Source: Chloroflexota bacterium (GTDB lineage: Bacteria; Chloroflexota; Anaerolineae; 4572-78; J111). From it: a DNA stretch of 13,871 nt. The notes beneath the pieces are model-generated. The model saw only the letters and a list, made by a program, of their open reading frames with translations, searched no databases and was not told the origin of the DNA. Made by a program: the position numbers and the translations under genes. Position 1 is the stretch's first letter. Each line of letters begins with the position of its first letter. The DNA lies in contig RFJV01000291.1 in NCBI GenBank assembly GCA_003694775.1, positions 1 through 13,871 on the forward strand. The letters run 5' to 3'. Positions 1-6,233 of this stretch are shown one piece after another.

Positions 1-1
1 A

Positions 2-1567
2 AACGCGGCAGATATTGCCTACTGGCGACAGCAGGTGGAGCAGGACTTCATCGCCTTTTCCCGCTACCGGCGGATTTACTACCAGGTGCGCTACATTACG
101 GAGCACGGCAAAGAGTTCATCCGCATTGATTCCGATGGAGCGCGGGTTTACGCTATTCCGGAACATGCTCTGCAGGACAAATCGGGCCGCTACTACTTTC
201 AAGAAGCGATGCGCCTTCGGACGGGGGAGGTTTTTGTTTCTCCCCTGGACCTGAACCGGGAGCACGGCCAGATTGAACGCCCTTTCAAGCCGGTAATTCG
301 CTATGCCACCCCCCTGTTTGACCGGCAGGGACACCGGCGGGGAATTGTCATTACCAATATTTTTGCCGACAGGTTCCTGGCCGAAATCCGGCAGGGGAGC
401 CATGCCCAGCCCCGGCTGATGCTGGTCGACCAGGACGGCTACTACCTGGCCCATCCCGACCCGCGGCAGGAGTGGGGCGGCCCCCGCGACTTGAACACCG
501 GCATAAATTTGCGGGATGATTACCCCGATGTCTGGCCGGAGATTCTGTCGGGGCAGGCCGGCAGTATAGTGAACCAGCGGGCAATTGTGTACTACCCCAT
601 TTTTCCGGCTCCGGACAACCCGGATTACTATTGGGTGCTGGTGCACGATGAACCCCGGCAAACCATTTTTGCCTCGGTCTGGAGCTTCCGGGTAACGGCG
701 GCCTCTATCCTGACCCTGGCCGCAGTGGCGGCCACCATTATGGCCGGTGCGCTGTCCAGGAGCCTGACCGCCCCGGTGCGGGCACTGCAGGAAGGCGTGG
801 AGCGGTTTGGCCGCGGGGAGCTGTCTGAGCCGGTTTCGGTGCAGAGCCGCGACGAAATCGGCCAGCTGGCCGAGGCATTCAACACCATGGCCGCCGACCT
901 CCACCGCTCCCAAACCCAGCGCCAGCAGTTGCTGGAGCGGCTCATCAGTGCCCAGGAAGAGGAACGCCGGATGGTGGCCTACGATATTCACGACGGCTTG
1001 ATTCAGCGGCTGGTGGGGGCGCGGCTTCAGCTGACCAATTTTGTCGGCCTGCGGGCCAAAGACCCCGACCAGGCCGAACAGGCTCTCCAGCGTGCCCTCC
1101 AGCACCTCAGCGTGGCTATCGTGGAGGGGCGTCATCTGGTGGAGGGCCTGCGGCCGGCCCTGCTGGACGACCTGGGGCTGGTGCCCGCTCTGCATGAACT
1201 GGCCCAACAGGTGGCCGCAGAAATGGGGTGTGAACTGGAGTTTCTCTCCAATCTGACCGATGAACGCCTGCCGGCGCCGGTCGAAATTACCGTTTTCAGA
1301 ATTGCCCAGGAAGCCCTGAGCAACAGCCAGAAACATTCCCGCACTGCCCGTTTGCGCCTGGAACTCAGCCGCCAGAACGGCTGGCTGGAGCTGGTGGTGC
1401 AGGACTGGGGGGGCGGGTTTGATATGGAAGAAGGCAGAAACAACCGCCGCTGTGTGGGGCTGGTCGGTATGCGCGAACGGGCCAGCCTGATAGGCGGAAC
1501 CTGCGACATTATCAGCCGGCCCGGTCGGGGCGTGCTGGTAAAATCTCGTATACCGTTGGAGTGGTGA
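2..1567 (+). CDS. Sensor histidine kinase, Cache-HAMP-HisKA_3 type (5' partial)
   Basis: Membrane sensor kinase that would autophosphorylate on His and pass the phosphate to the adjacent regulator. The frame is open from base 2, so the start and first membrane helix lie outside the window; the GTG at 35 is internal. Counting from base 2, residues 1 to about 225 resemble an extracytoplasmic tandem Cache domain (SPLDLNREHG, RYATPLFDRQG, MLVDQDGYYLAHP). A helix spans about 229-251 and a HAMP domain about 252-301. The HisKA_3 dimerisation box carries the phospho-acceptor in YDIHDGLIQ (His about 330, codon 989-991). A GHKL ATPase domain follows from about 426, with N-box EALSNSQKH, G1 box DWGGGFD and G2 box GLVGMRERA. 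The stop overlaps the next start (TGATG), implying translational coupling. The domain order is that of NarX/LiaS/DegS-class kinases. The ligand cannot be read from sequence. Confidence 0.93.
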   Translation, partial: NAADIAYWRQQVEQDFIAFSRYRRIYYQVRYITEHGKEFIRIDSDGARVYAIPEHALQDKSGRYYFQEAMRLRTGEVFVSPLDLNREHGQIERPFKPVIRYATPLFDRQGHRRGIVITNIFADRFLAEIRQGSHAQPRLMLVDQDGYYLAHPDPRQEWGGPRDLNTGINLRDDYPDVWPEILSGQAGSIVNQRAIVYYPIFPAPDNPDYYWVLVHDEPRQTIFASVWSFRVTAASILTLAAVAATIMAGALSRSLTAPVRALQEGVERFGRGELSEPVSVQSRDEIGQLAEAFNTMAADLHRSQTQRQQLLERLISAQEEERRMVAYDIHDGLIQRLVGARLQLTNFVGLRAKDPDQAEQALQRALQHLSVAIVEGRHLVEGLRPALLDDLGLVPALHELAQQVAAEMGCELEFLSNLTDERLPAPVEITVFRIAQEALSNSQKHSRTARLRLELSRQNGWLELVVQDWGGGFDMEEGRNNRRCVGLVGMRERASLIGGTCDIISRPGRGVLVKSRIPLEW

Positions 1568-2223
1568 TGGAAGAGATTCGGGTATTGATTGCCGACGACC
1601 ACGGCATTGTGCGGGAGGGTCTGCGCAGTTTGCTGGAAAATGCCGGGCTTCAGGTGGTAGGCGAGGCGGCCAACGGTCAGGAGACTCTGGCGCTGGTCGA
1701 CCGCCTCCAGCCGCAGGTGGTCTTGCTGGACATCCGCATGCCGGATATCGATGGCTTGCAGGTGCTGGCCCGGATAAAAGCCGCGCATCCGCAGGTCAGC
1801 GTGATTATGCTGACCACCTATGCCAACCCCGGCTATCTGGCGCGGGCGGTCAATCTGGGGGCCGCCGGCTACCTGAGCAAAGATATTAACCCCGACCGCA
1901 TCCCCGTTGCCGTGCGGGCCGCGGCCAGAGGAGACCATCTGCTGGACCGAGACCTGCTCCGCACCGTGCTGGCCGGGGTTTCGGTTCCGGAACCGCCGGT
2001 TGACCCCCAGGAGCCGGCCTCTCTGCCGGTAGAGCCGCTCACCGAGCGAGAAGTTGAAGTTCTGCGCCTGATTGTGAACGGGCTGAACAATGAGGCCATT
2101 GCCAAAACCCTGTCGGTGAGCGTGCCGACGGTTAAGACTCACGTCCGGCACATCCTGGAAAAGCTCGGTGTGTCGGACCGCACCCAGGCCGCGGTTTGGG
2201 CCGTGCGCCACGGTATCGGCTGA
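1567..2223 (+). CDS. NarL/FixJ-family response regulator
   Basis: DNA-binding response regulator, 218 residues, partner of the kinase upstream. The receiver domain (about 1-120) has the acidic pair D10/D11, phospho-acceptor D55 in LLDIRMPD, the switch Thr in MLTTYA (83/84) and conserved K105 in LSKD. A proline-rich linker (about 138-157) leads to a LuxR/GerE helix-turn-helix (about 158-215) with the hallmark LTEREVEVL and VSVPTVKTHVRHILEKLGV. I chose ATG 1567 because it overlaps the kinase stop as TGATG and gives the canonical MEEIRVLIADDH start; GTGs at 1561 and 1564 are in-frame alternatives. Its targets are not visible. The respiratory operon downstream is a plausible but unproven target, and a terminator separates the two units. 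Confidence 0.95.
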   Translation: MEEIRVLIADDHGIVREGLRSLLENAGLQVVGEAANGQETLALVDRLQPQVVLLDIRMPDIDGLQVLARIKAAHPQVSVIMLTTYANPGYLARAVNLGAAGYLSKDINPDRIPVAVRAAARGDHLLDRDLLRTVLAGVSVPEPPVDPQEPASLPVEPLTEREVEVLRLIVNGLNNEAIAKTLSVSVPTVKTHVRHILEKLGVSDRTQAAVWAVRHGIG

Positions 2224-2273
2224 CCACCGGCGGCCGGCGGCAGTTGGGAATGTAATTTTTCCTCCCCATCCCC

Positions 2274-2324
2274 AAAATCATCCCCAGGGTTGATAAAAAA
2301 TTAACCCTGGGGATGATTTTTTTT
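2274..2324 (+). terminator. Rho-independent terminator after the two-component pair
   Basis: A perfect 18-bp inverted repeat (2274-2291 against 2303-2320) with an 11-nt A/T-rich loop is followed by an eight-T run at 2317-2324. It lies 50 bases after the regulator stop. The stem has a GC-rich centre and AAAA/TTTT outer ends. This is a textbook intrinsic terminator and separates the kinase/regulator transcript from the cytochrome operon. Confidence 0.93.
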
Positions 2325-2542
2325 AACTCCCATTAATGTACACTCAAAATATCCCGCTTTATTTTTTCCCAGGCAGACCGGCGCGCCGGCGGCGCGGTCA
2401 GAAATACGTTACCCGTTTTCTCTGGTTGCCTCTGCCGTGGCCGGTCTGGTGAAGTCTGGAGAGTAGAAAGGAGGTGTCTATCGAAAGTACAGGGTGTCCC
2501 AATATCGTTTCAGAGGTTAAAACTTTTGTGAGGAGAGGGTTT
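2325..2542 (+). other. Gene-free leader of the cytochrome operon
   Basis: No credible gene was found here. The first part (about 2325-2370) is AT-rich for this genome and is the likeliest place for a promoter, but I see no convincing -35/-10 pair. A GC-rich imperfect dyad lies at about 2376-2399 (GACC and GGTC outer arms around GCGC/GGCG runs). A strong Shine-Dalgarno-like run lies at 2467-2476. The ribosome-binding site actually used for the 12-haem gene appears to be AGGAG at 2531-2535, seven bases before ATG 2543. The frame upstream of 2543 is open from a GTG at 2474, but the signal peptide begins at 2543. Confidence 0.5.
2467..2476 (+). promoter_or_regulatory. Strong Shine-Dalgarno-like sequence without a canonical start codon
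   Basis: AAAGGAGGTG is close to a perfect anti-16S match, but no ATG, GTG or TTG sits at normal spacing after it. The nearest GTG (2474) lies inside the motif, and at proper spacing there is only an ATC (2480). Both are in frame with the 12-haem gene. It may be a ribosome standby site, a non-canonical leader start, or chance. Confidence 0.3.
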
Positions 2543-5239
2543 ATGAAACGATACATCTTCTTGTTAATGGCCGTCACCATGGTGGTTGCCGGCCTGTTTG
2601 TGTTGGGGTTGCCGGCCCAGGCGGCCACCGAACCACCCCAGCCGGTACAGGCCGCGCCGCTTTACCAGGGAGGCGACCAGGAAGGCTGTCTGTCTTGCCA
2701 CCAGGGAATCGAATCGATTCGGAAGCCGGACAGCGACATGATGAAGCAAATCAAGGATAAGGGCGAGTGCACCACCTGCCACGGCGGTGACCCGACCGTG
2801 ACCGGTACACCGGACGATACCGCGGCGGTTGAGGCCGCCCACACCGGTGCGCCCGATGGCCTCCCCTTTGACGAGTTCTACCCCGACCCCGGCAGTGTCT
2901 GGGTGGCCGATAAAACCTGCGGCCAGTGCCACACCGACTACGCCCACGCCCTGGAACGTGCTCTGATGAACACCGAAGCCGGTAAAATTCAGGGCAACCT
3001 CTGGTCCTGGGGAATTGCCGAGGACCAGAAGGTACGGTACGGCAACTACGACGTATCTGGCTCTGAAACCATCTTCGGTACCGATGCCTACAAGGATTAC
3101 ATCGCCGCGCTCAAGGCCGCCTTCCCCGACCAGTTCCCCGAATCTCTGGAAGTCCTGCCGAACCCCACCGTCGAAGAGATTCAGGCCGACCCCAAGCTGG
3201 CCGGGTACACCTACCAGCGACAGCAGTGCCAGCGCTGTCACGTGGGGGTCAAAGGACGGGCCAAGCGGGGCGACTGGCGCGGTCAGGGCTGTTCCTCGTG
3301 CCACATCCCTTACAGCAACGAGGGCCTGTACGAGGGCGGCGACCCCACCATCCCCAAGGATGAACCCGGTCATCTGCTGGTCCACGAAATCCAGGGAACC
3401 CGCGAGGCTCGCAACGGCATCCCCACCGAAACCTGCAACTCCTGCCACAACCGCGGCAAGCGCATCGGGGTGAGCTACCAGGGGATAATGGAATTTCCCT
3501 ATGGTACACCGTTCAACGCCTCCGGCAGTAAACAGCCCAAGCTTCACACCAAGCAGTACCTCTTCATCAAGGAAGACCTGCACCACGAGCGCCAGAGCCG
3601 GCCCGAAAACCCGGAAGGCGGCATGCTGTGTCAGGACTGCCATACCAGCATCGAAATGCACGGCGATGGCAACATCCCCGGCACTACCCTGGCTCAGGTG
3701 GAAATCGAATGTTCCGACTGCCACGGCACACCGACCGCCTACCCCTGGGAACTGCCGCTGGGCTACGGTGAAGAGTTTGGCGCTGAACTGGGCAATGAAC
3801 CGCGCGGTGTGGCCTCTATCACCGACCTGCTGACCACCGACGGCACCCTCTACGACCCCGAAGACGGCTACCTGCTGACCGCCCGCGGCAACCCCTTTGG
3901 CAACGTGGTCCGCACCGATGACGGCAAGGTGATTGTCCATTCCGCAACCGGCAAGGATTTCTTTGTGCCTCTGCTCAAGACGCTGGCCGAAGATAAAGCC
4001 TGGAAGAGCCAGGACGCGGAAGTGGCTATGGAAAAGGTGAGTGCCCACATCGACAAGATGGAGTGCTACACCTGCCATGCCGACTGGGCGCCGCAGTGCT
4101 ACGGCTGTCACGTGCAGGTCAACTACAGTGTAGATTCCGAGGGCAAGCCCCTGATGGACACCGACTGGGTGGCTACAGCTCAGGAAAAGTACAACGGAAC
4201 CTACGACGCCCTGAAATCACCGGGTAAAGTCAGTGAAAGCCGTGGCTACCTGCGCTGGGAAGAACCAATCCTGGGTATCAACGGTGAGGGCCGGGTGACG
4301 CCGCTTATCCCCGGCTGTCAGGTGGTCTTCACCGTTATCGGTCCGGATGGTCAAACCCTGACCCACAACCAGATTGGCCGTACCCCGCCCAATACCGAAG
4401 GCGCCGGTCCCGAAGGTCAGCGGGGGCTGGATATGGCCCCGGTACAGCCGCACACTGCCGGCCGGAAGGCCCGCACCTGCGAAAGCTGTCATGCCAATCC
4501 CAAGGCACTGGGCTACGGCATCGATGGTGGACGCTACCTGCGCGGCTATACCGAAGACCGCTATGTGGACCTGGAGAACCCGGATGGCTCGGTAATGCCG
4601 GCCAACGCCAAAGTGCAGATGCCCGGCATCCCCGACCTGCCGATGGACTGGAGCCAGATTGTTGACCCCGAAACCGGGGAGCAACTGCAAACGGTCGGTT
4701 CTCACTGGCCCGGCTCCGGCCCGCTCACCGCAGACCAGCGCACCCGGATGGAGCGCACCGGCGTCTGCATGGGCTGTCACCAGAATATGGCCGACCCCAC
4801 CTTCTGGACGGATAAGGTTATCGCCAAGTTCGGTAAGGTGATGAATGACCAGGAGCATATCGATGTGATGAACCAGGTCATTCAGGCCGCGGTGGAAGAT
4901 GGGGCGCAAGGCGCGGTGGCTCCGGAAACCGGCCAGGAGATGGCCGCCGTAGACACCGGCGACCTTGAGGCCAGACTGGCCGAGGCCGAAGCGCGCATCA
5001 AGGAGGCGGAAGCCAAAGCCGCTGAGGCCGCGGCCAAGGCCGCCGAAGCAGAGGCTAAAGCCGCTGAGGCTCAAGCCAGCCCTGCTGAGACCCAGCCTGC
5101 CGCCGAAATGGCCGGCCACGAAGCAGAAGTCCCGGCTCCTTCCGCTGGCACTATGACCACCTGGGTACTGGTAGCTCTGGTGCTGGGCGTGGTCACCGGC
5201 GGCGGTGCCGTCTACTTTGGCCGCCAGAAGCATGAATAG
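2543..5239 (+). CDS. 12-haem c-type cytochrome with coiled coil and C-terminal membrane anchor
   Basis: Predicted extracytoplasmic electron-transfer protein, 898 residues. The start at ATG 2543 is chosen because AGGAG at 2531-2535 is well placed and a Sec signal peptide begins there (MKRY, hydrophobic core about 5-23, AQA cleavage site near 27); there is no lipobox. Twelve CXXCH haem sites have first cysteines at 49, 76, 126, 229, 250, 298, 363, 390, 508, 519, 646 and 742. One cysteine (592) is outside these motifs. Many extra histidines (100, 281, 335, 347/348, 373, 502) could be distal ligands. After the last haem comes a Glu/Ala/Lys-rich helical repeat (about 806-845), then a Pro/Ala linker, a membrane helix (about 872-892) and a short tail GRQKHE. 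I see no CXXCK site and no other signature that would name it a nitrite reductase or hydroxylamine oxidoreductase. It is first in the operon and is probably an electron acceptor or conduit for the cytochrome b complex. The exact family is not recognised. Confidence 0.93.
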   Translation: MKRYIFLLMAVTMVVAGLFVLGLPAQAATEPPQPVQAAPLYQGGDQEGCLSCHQGIESIRKPDSDMMKQIKDKGECTTCHGGDPTVTGTPDDTAAVEAAHTGAPDGLPFDEFYPDPGSVWVADKTCGQCHTDYAHALERALMNTEAGKIQGNLWSWGIAEDQKVRYGNYDVSGSETIFGTDAYKDYIAALKAAFPDQFPESLEVLPNPTVEEIQADPKLAGYTYQRQQCQRCHVGVKGRAKRGDWRGQGCSSCHIPYSNEGLYEGGDPTIPKDEPGHLLVHEIQGTREARNGIPTETCNSCHNRGKRIGVSYQGIMEFPYGTPFNASGSKQPKLHTKQYLFIKEDLHHERQSRPENPEGGMLCQDCHTSIEMHGDGNIPGTTLAQVEIECSDCHGTPTAYPWELPLGYGEEFGAELGNEPRGVASITDLLTTDGTLYDPEDGYLLTARGNPFGNVVRTDDGKVIVHSATGKDFFVPLLKTLAEDKAWKSQDAEVAMEKVSAHIDKMECYTCHADWAPQCYGCHVQVNYSVDSEGKPLMDTDWVATAQEKYNGTYDALKSPGKVSESRGYLRWEEPILGINGEGRVTPLIPGCQVVFTVIGPDGQTLTHNQIGRTPPNTEGAGPEGQRGLDMAPVQPHTAGRKARTCESCHANPKALGYGIDGGRYLRGYTEDRYVDLENPDGSVMPANAKVQMPGIPDLPMDWSQIVDPETGEQLQTVGSHWPGSGPLTADQRTRMERTGVCMGCHQNMADPTFWTDKVIAKFGKVMNDQEHIDVMNQVIQAAVEDGAQGAVAPETGQEMAAVDTGDLEARLAEAEARIKEAEAKAAEAAAKAAEAEAKAAEAQASPAETQPAAEMAGHEAEVPAPSAGTMTTWVLVALVLGVVTGGGAVYFGRQKHE

Positions 5240-5256
5240 TGCTGTCTGACAACCAT

Positions 5257-5290
5257 TCCCCGGCCCGTATCTCTCCAGCCGGGCCGGGGA
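5257..5290 (+). other. GC-rich stem-loop after the 12-haem gene, no T-run
   Basis: Perfect 11-bp inverted repeat (5257-5267 and 5280-5290; arms TCCCCGGCCCG and CGGGCCGGGGA) with a 12-nt loop, 17 bases after the stop codon. No T-tract follows (GAATATCACC), so it is more likely an mRNA-processing, stability or attenuation element than a full intrinsic terminator. It could make the cytochrome message more abundant than the downstream genes. Confidence 0.55.
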
Positions 5291-5333
5291 GAATATCACC
5301 TTCCCATACGTTCTGCATCGGGAATTTTGTCGT

Positions 5334-5368
5334 CAATCGTCAATCGCCAATTGTCAATCGTCAATCGA
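5334..5368 (+). repeat. Degenerate heptamer tandem array, CAATCxx, five units
   Basis: Five consecutive 7-base units begin at 5334, 5341, 5348, 5355 and 5362: CAATCGT, CAATCGC, CAATTGT, CAATCGT, CAATCGA. The array ends 12 bases before the ATG of the TPR gene. A related array precedes the cytochrome b gene at 8250-8286. The array can be translated in frame with the TPR gene, but this gives a low-complexity peptide (SIVNRQLSIVNR) that does not look like real protein. Confidence 0.8.
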
Positions 5369-5380
5369 ATCGGGGGTTCG

Positions 5381-6223
5381 ATGGGAATCAAAACCAATGC
5401 GCTGAAAACCGGCAAACAGAAAAACGCCTTCCCGCTGACCAGAGGCATTATCGTTGGCCTCACCGCGGCTATTGTGGTGCTGGTTACCGGTCTGGTGGTG
5501 ACTTCCTACCAACAGCAGGAAGCCGCGGCCCGGCAGAAGGCCGCCATAGAGAAAGAGGCCCAGGCCCTGCAGGCCGTGGCTCTGGACCAGATAGACGCCG
5601 GAAATTACGAGGCGGCCCAGAAAATTCTCACCAGGGTGGTCGCCCTGACCCCCGCATGGAGTGAGCCTTACTACTACCGGGCGGTCACATTTATGGCCCT
5701 ACAGCAGTACGACCAGGCCCTGGCCGATTACGAGCAAGCCGCGCAGTTGAGTCCGCACTGGGCCTTGCCCCTGGCCGGTAAAGCTTCGGCCTATGCGGCT
5801 ATGGGAAAACTGGAAGAAGCCATTGCCAGCTACGACAAGGCCATCAACCTGGAGCCAAAGGCCGCGGCCCTGTATGCCAACCGGGGCCAGCTTTACCACC
5901 AGCTTGGCCGGCTACAGCAGGCCCGCGACGACCTGAACCTGGCTCTCCAGTTTAACCCCGACCTGGTGGCGGCCCGCTTCAACCGGGGGGTGCTGTTGTA
6001 CGCTTTGGGAAAAGCAGACGAGGCGCTGGAAGATTTTTCCTACGCTATTTACCTGGAACCCACCCACGCCCCGCCTTACTTTAACCGGGGATTGATTTAC
6101 GCCGAACTGGGCCGCGTCGGCGAGGCCAAAGCCGACCTGGAGCAGTTCATCGCCCTGAGCGACAACCCGGAATGGGTCCAGATAGCGCAGGAGACGCTGG
6201 CCGGCCTGAACAATGAAAAGTAG
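5381..6223 (+). CDS. Membrane-anchored TPR-repeat protein
   Basis: 280 residues. A basic N-terminus (about 1-21) is followed by one membrane helix (about 22-42), then a short coiled linker and about six tetratricopeptide repeats from about 63 to 264. Typical TPR signatures include NYEAAQKIL, QYDQALADYEQAAQLSP, LEEAIASYDKAINLEP, LQQARDDLNLALQFNP, ADEALEDFSYAIYLEP and VGEAKADLEQF. The positive-inside rule puts the repeats outside the membrane, on the same side as the haem proteins. I chose ATG 5381 because frame upstream of it runs into the heptamer array; GGGGG at 5372-5376 is a weak ribosome-binding site. TPRs mediate protein-protein contacts, so a role in docking or assembly of the cytochrome complex is reasonable but inferred. 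It ends 10 bases before the next start. Confidence 0.88.
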   Translation: MGIKTNALKTGKQKNAFPLTRGIIVGLTAAIVVLVTGLVVTSYQQQEAAARQKAAIEKEAQALQAVALDQIDAGNYEAAQKILTRVVALTPAWSEPYYYRAVTFMALQQYDQALADYEQAAQLSPHWALPLAGKASAYAAMGKLEEAIASYDKAINLEPKAAALYANRGQLYHQLGRLQQARDDLNLALQFNPDLVAARFNRGVLLYALGKADEALEDFSYAIYLEPTHAPPYFNRGLIYAELGRVGEAKADLEQFIALSDNPEWVQIAQETLAGLNNEK

Positions 6224-6233
6224 AGGGGGTGGA

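Noticed and set aside
35..1567. GTG at 35 as the true start of the kinase
   Set aside because: The frame remains open to base 2. A start at 35 would leave an exported Cache domain without its leading membrane helix.
1132..2211. Minus-strand frame of 359 codons across the kinase and regulator
   Set aside because: It mirrors two well-supported genes and has no recognisable domain or ribosome-binding site.
2543..2630. Lipoprotein signal for the 12-haem cytochrome
   Set aside because: There is no cysteine after the hydrophobic core. The first cysteine (49) belongs to a haem site, and an AQA signal peptidase I site fits better.
2564..4111. Long minus-strand open frame (515 codons) opposite the 12-haem gene, and another at 4217-5299
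   Set aside because: Both lie wholly or mainly opposite a gene with clear haem motifs. The translations are low-complexity Val/Gly/Ala/His strings with no domain, as expected from codon bias in GC-rich DNA.
2543..5239. Hydroxylamine oxidoreductase, octahaem tetrathionate reductase or nitrite reductase identity
   Set aside because: There are twelve standard CXXCH sites, no CXXCK, and no catalytic signature I can point to. The number and layout do not match those enzymes well enough to name one.
5332..5366. TTGACA-like -35 boxes on the minus strand within the heptamer array
   Set aside because: They arise from the repeat unit itself, no paired -10 is evident, and no minus-strand gene follows.
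5334..5368. CRISPR array
   Set aside because: The units are only seven bases long and directly adjacent, with no spacers and no cas genes. They are short tandem repeats.
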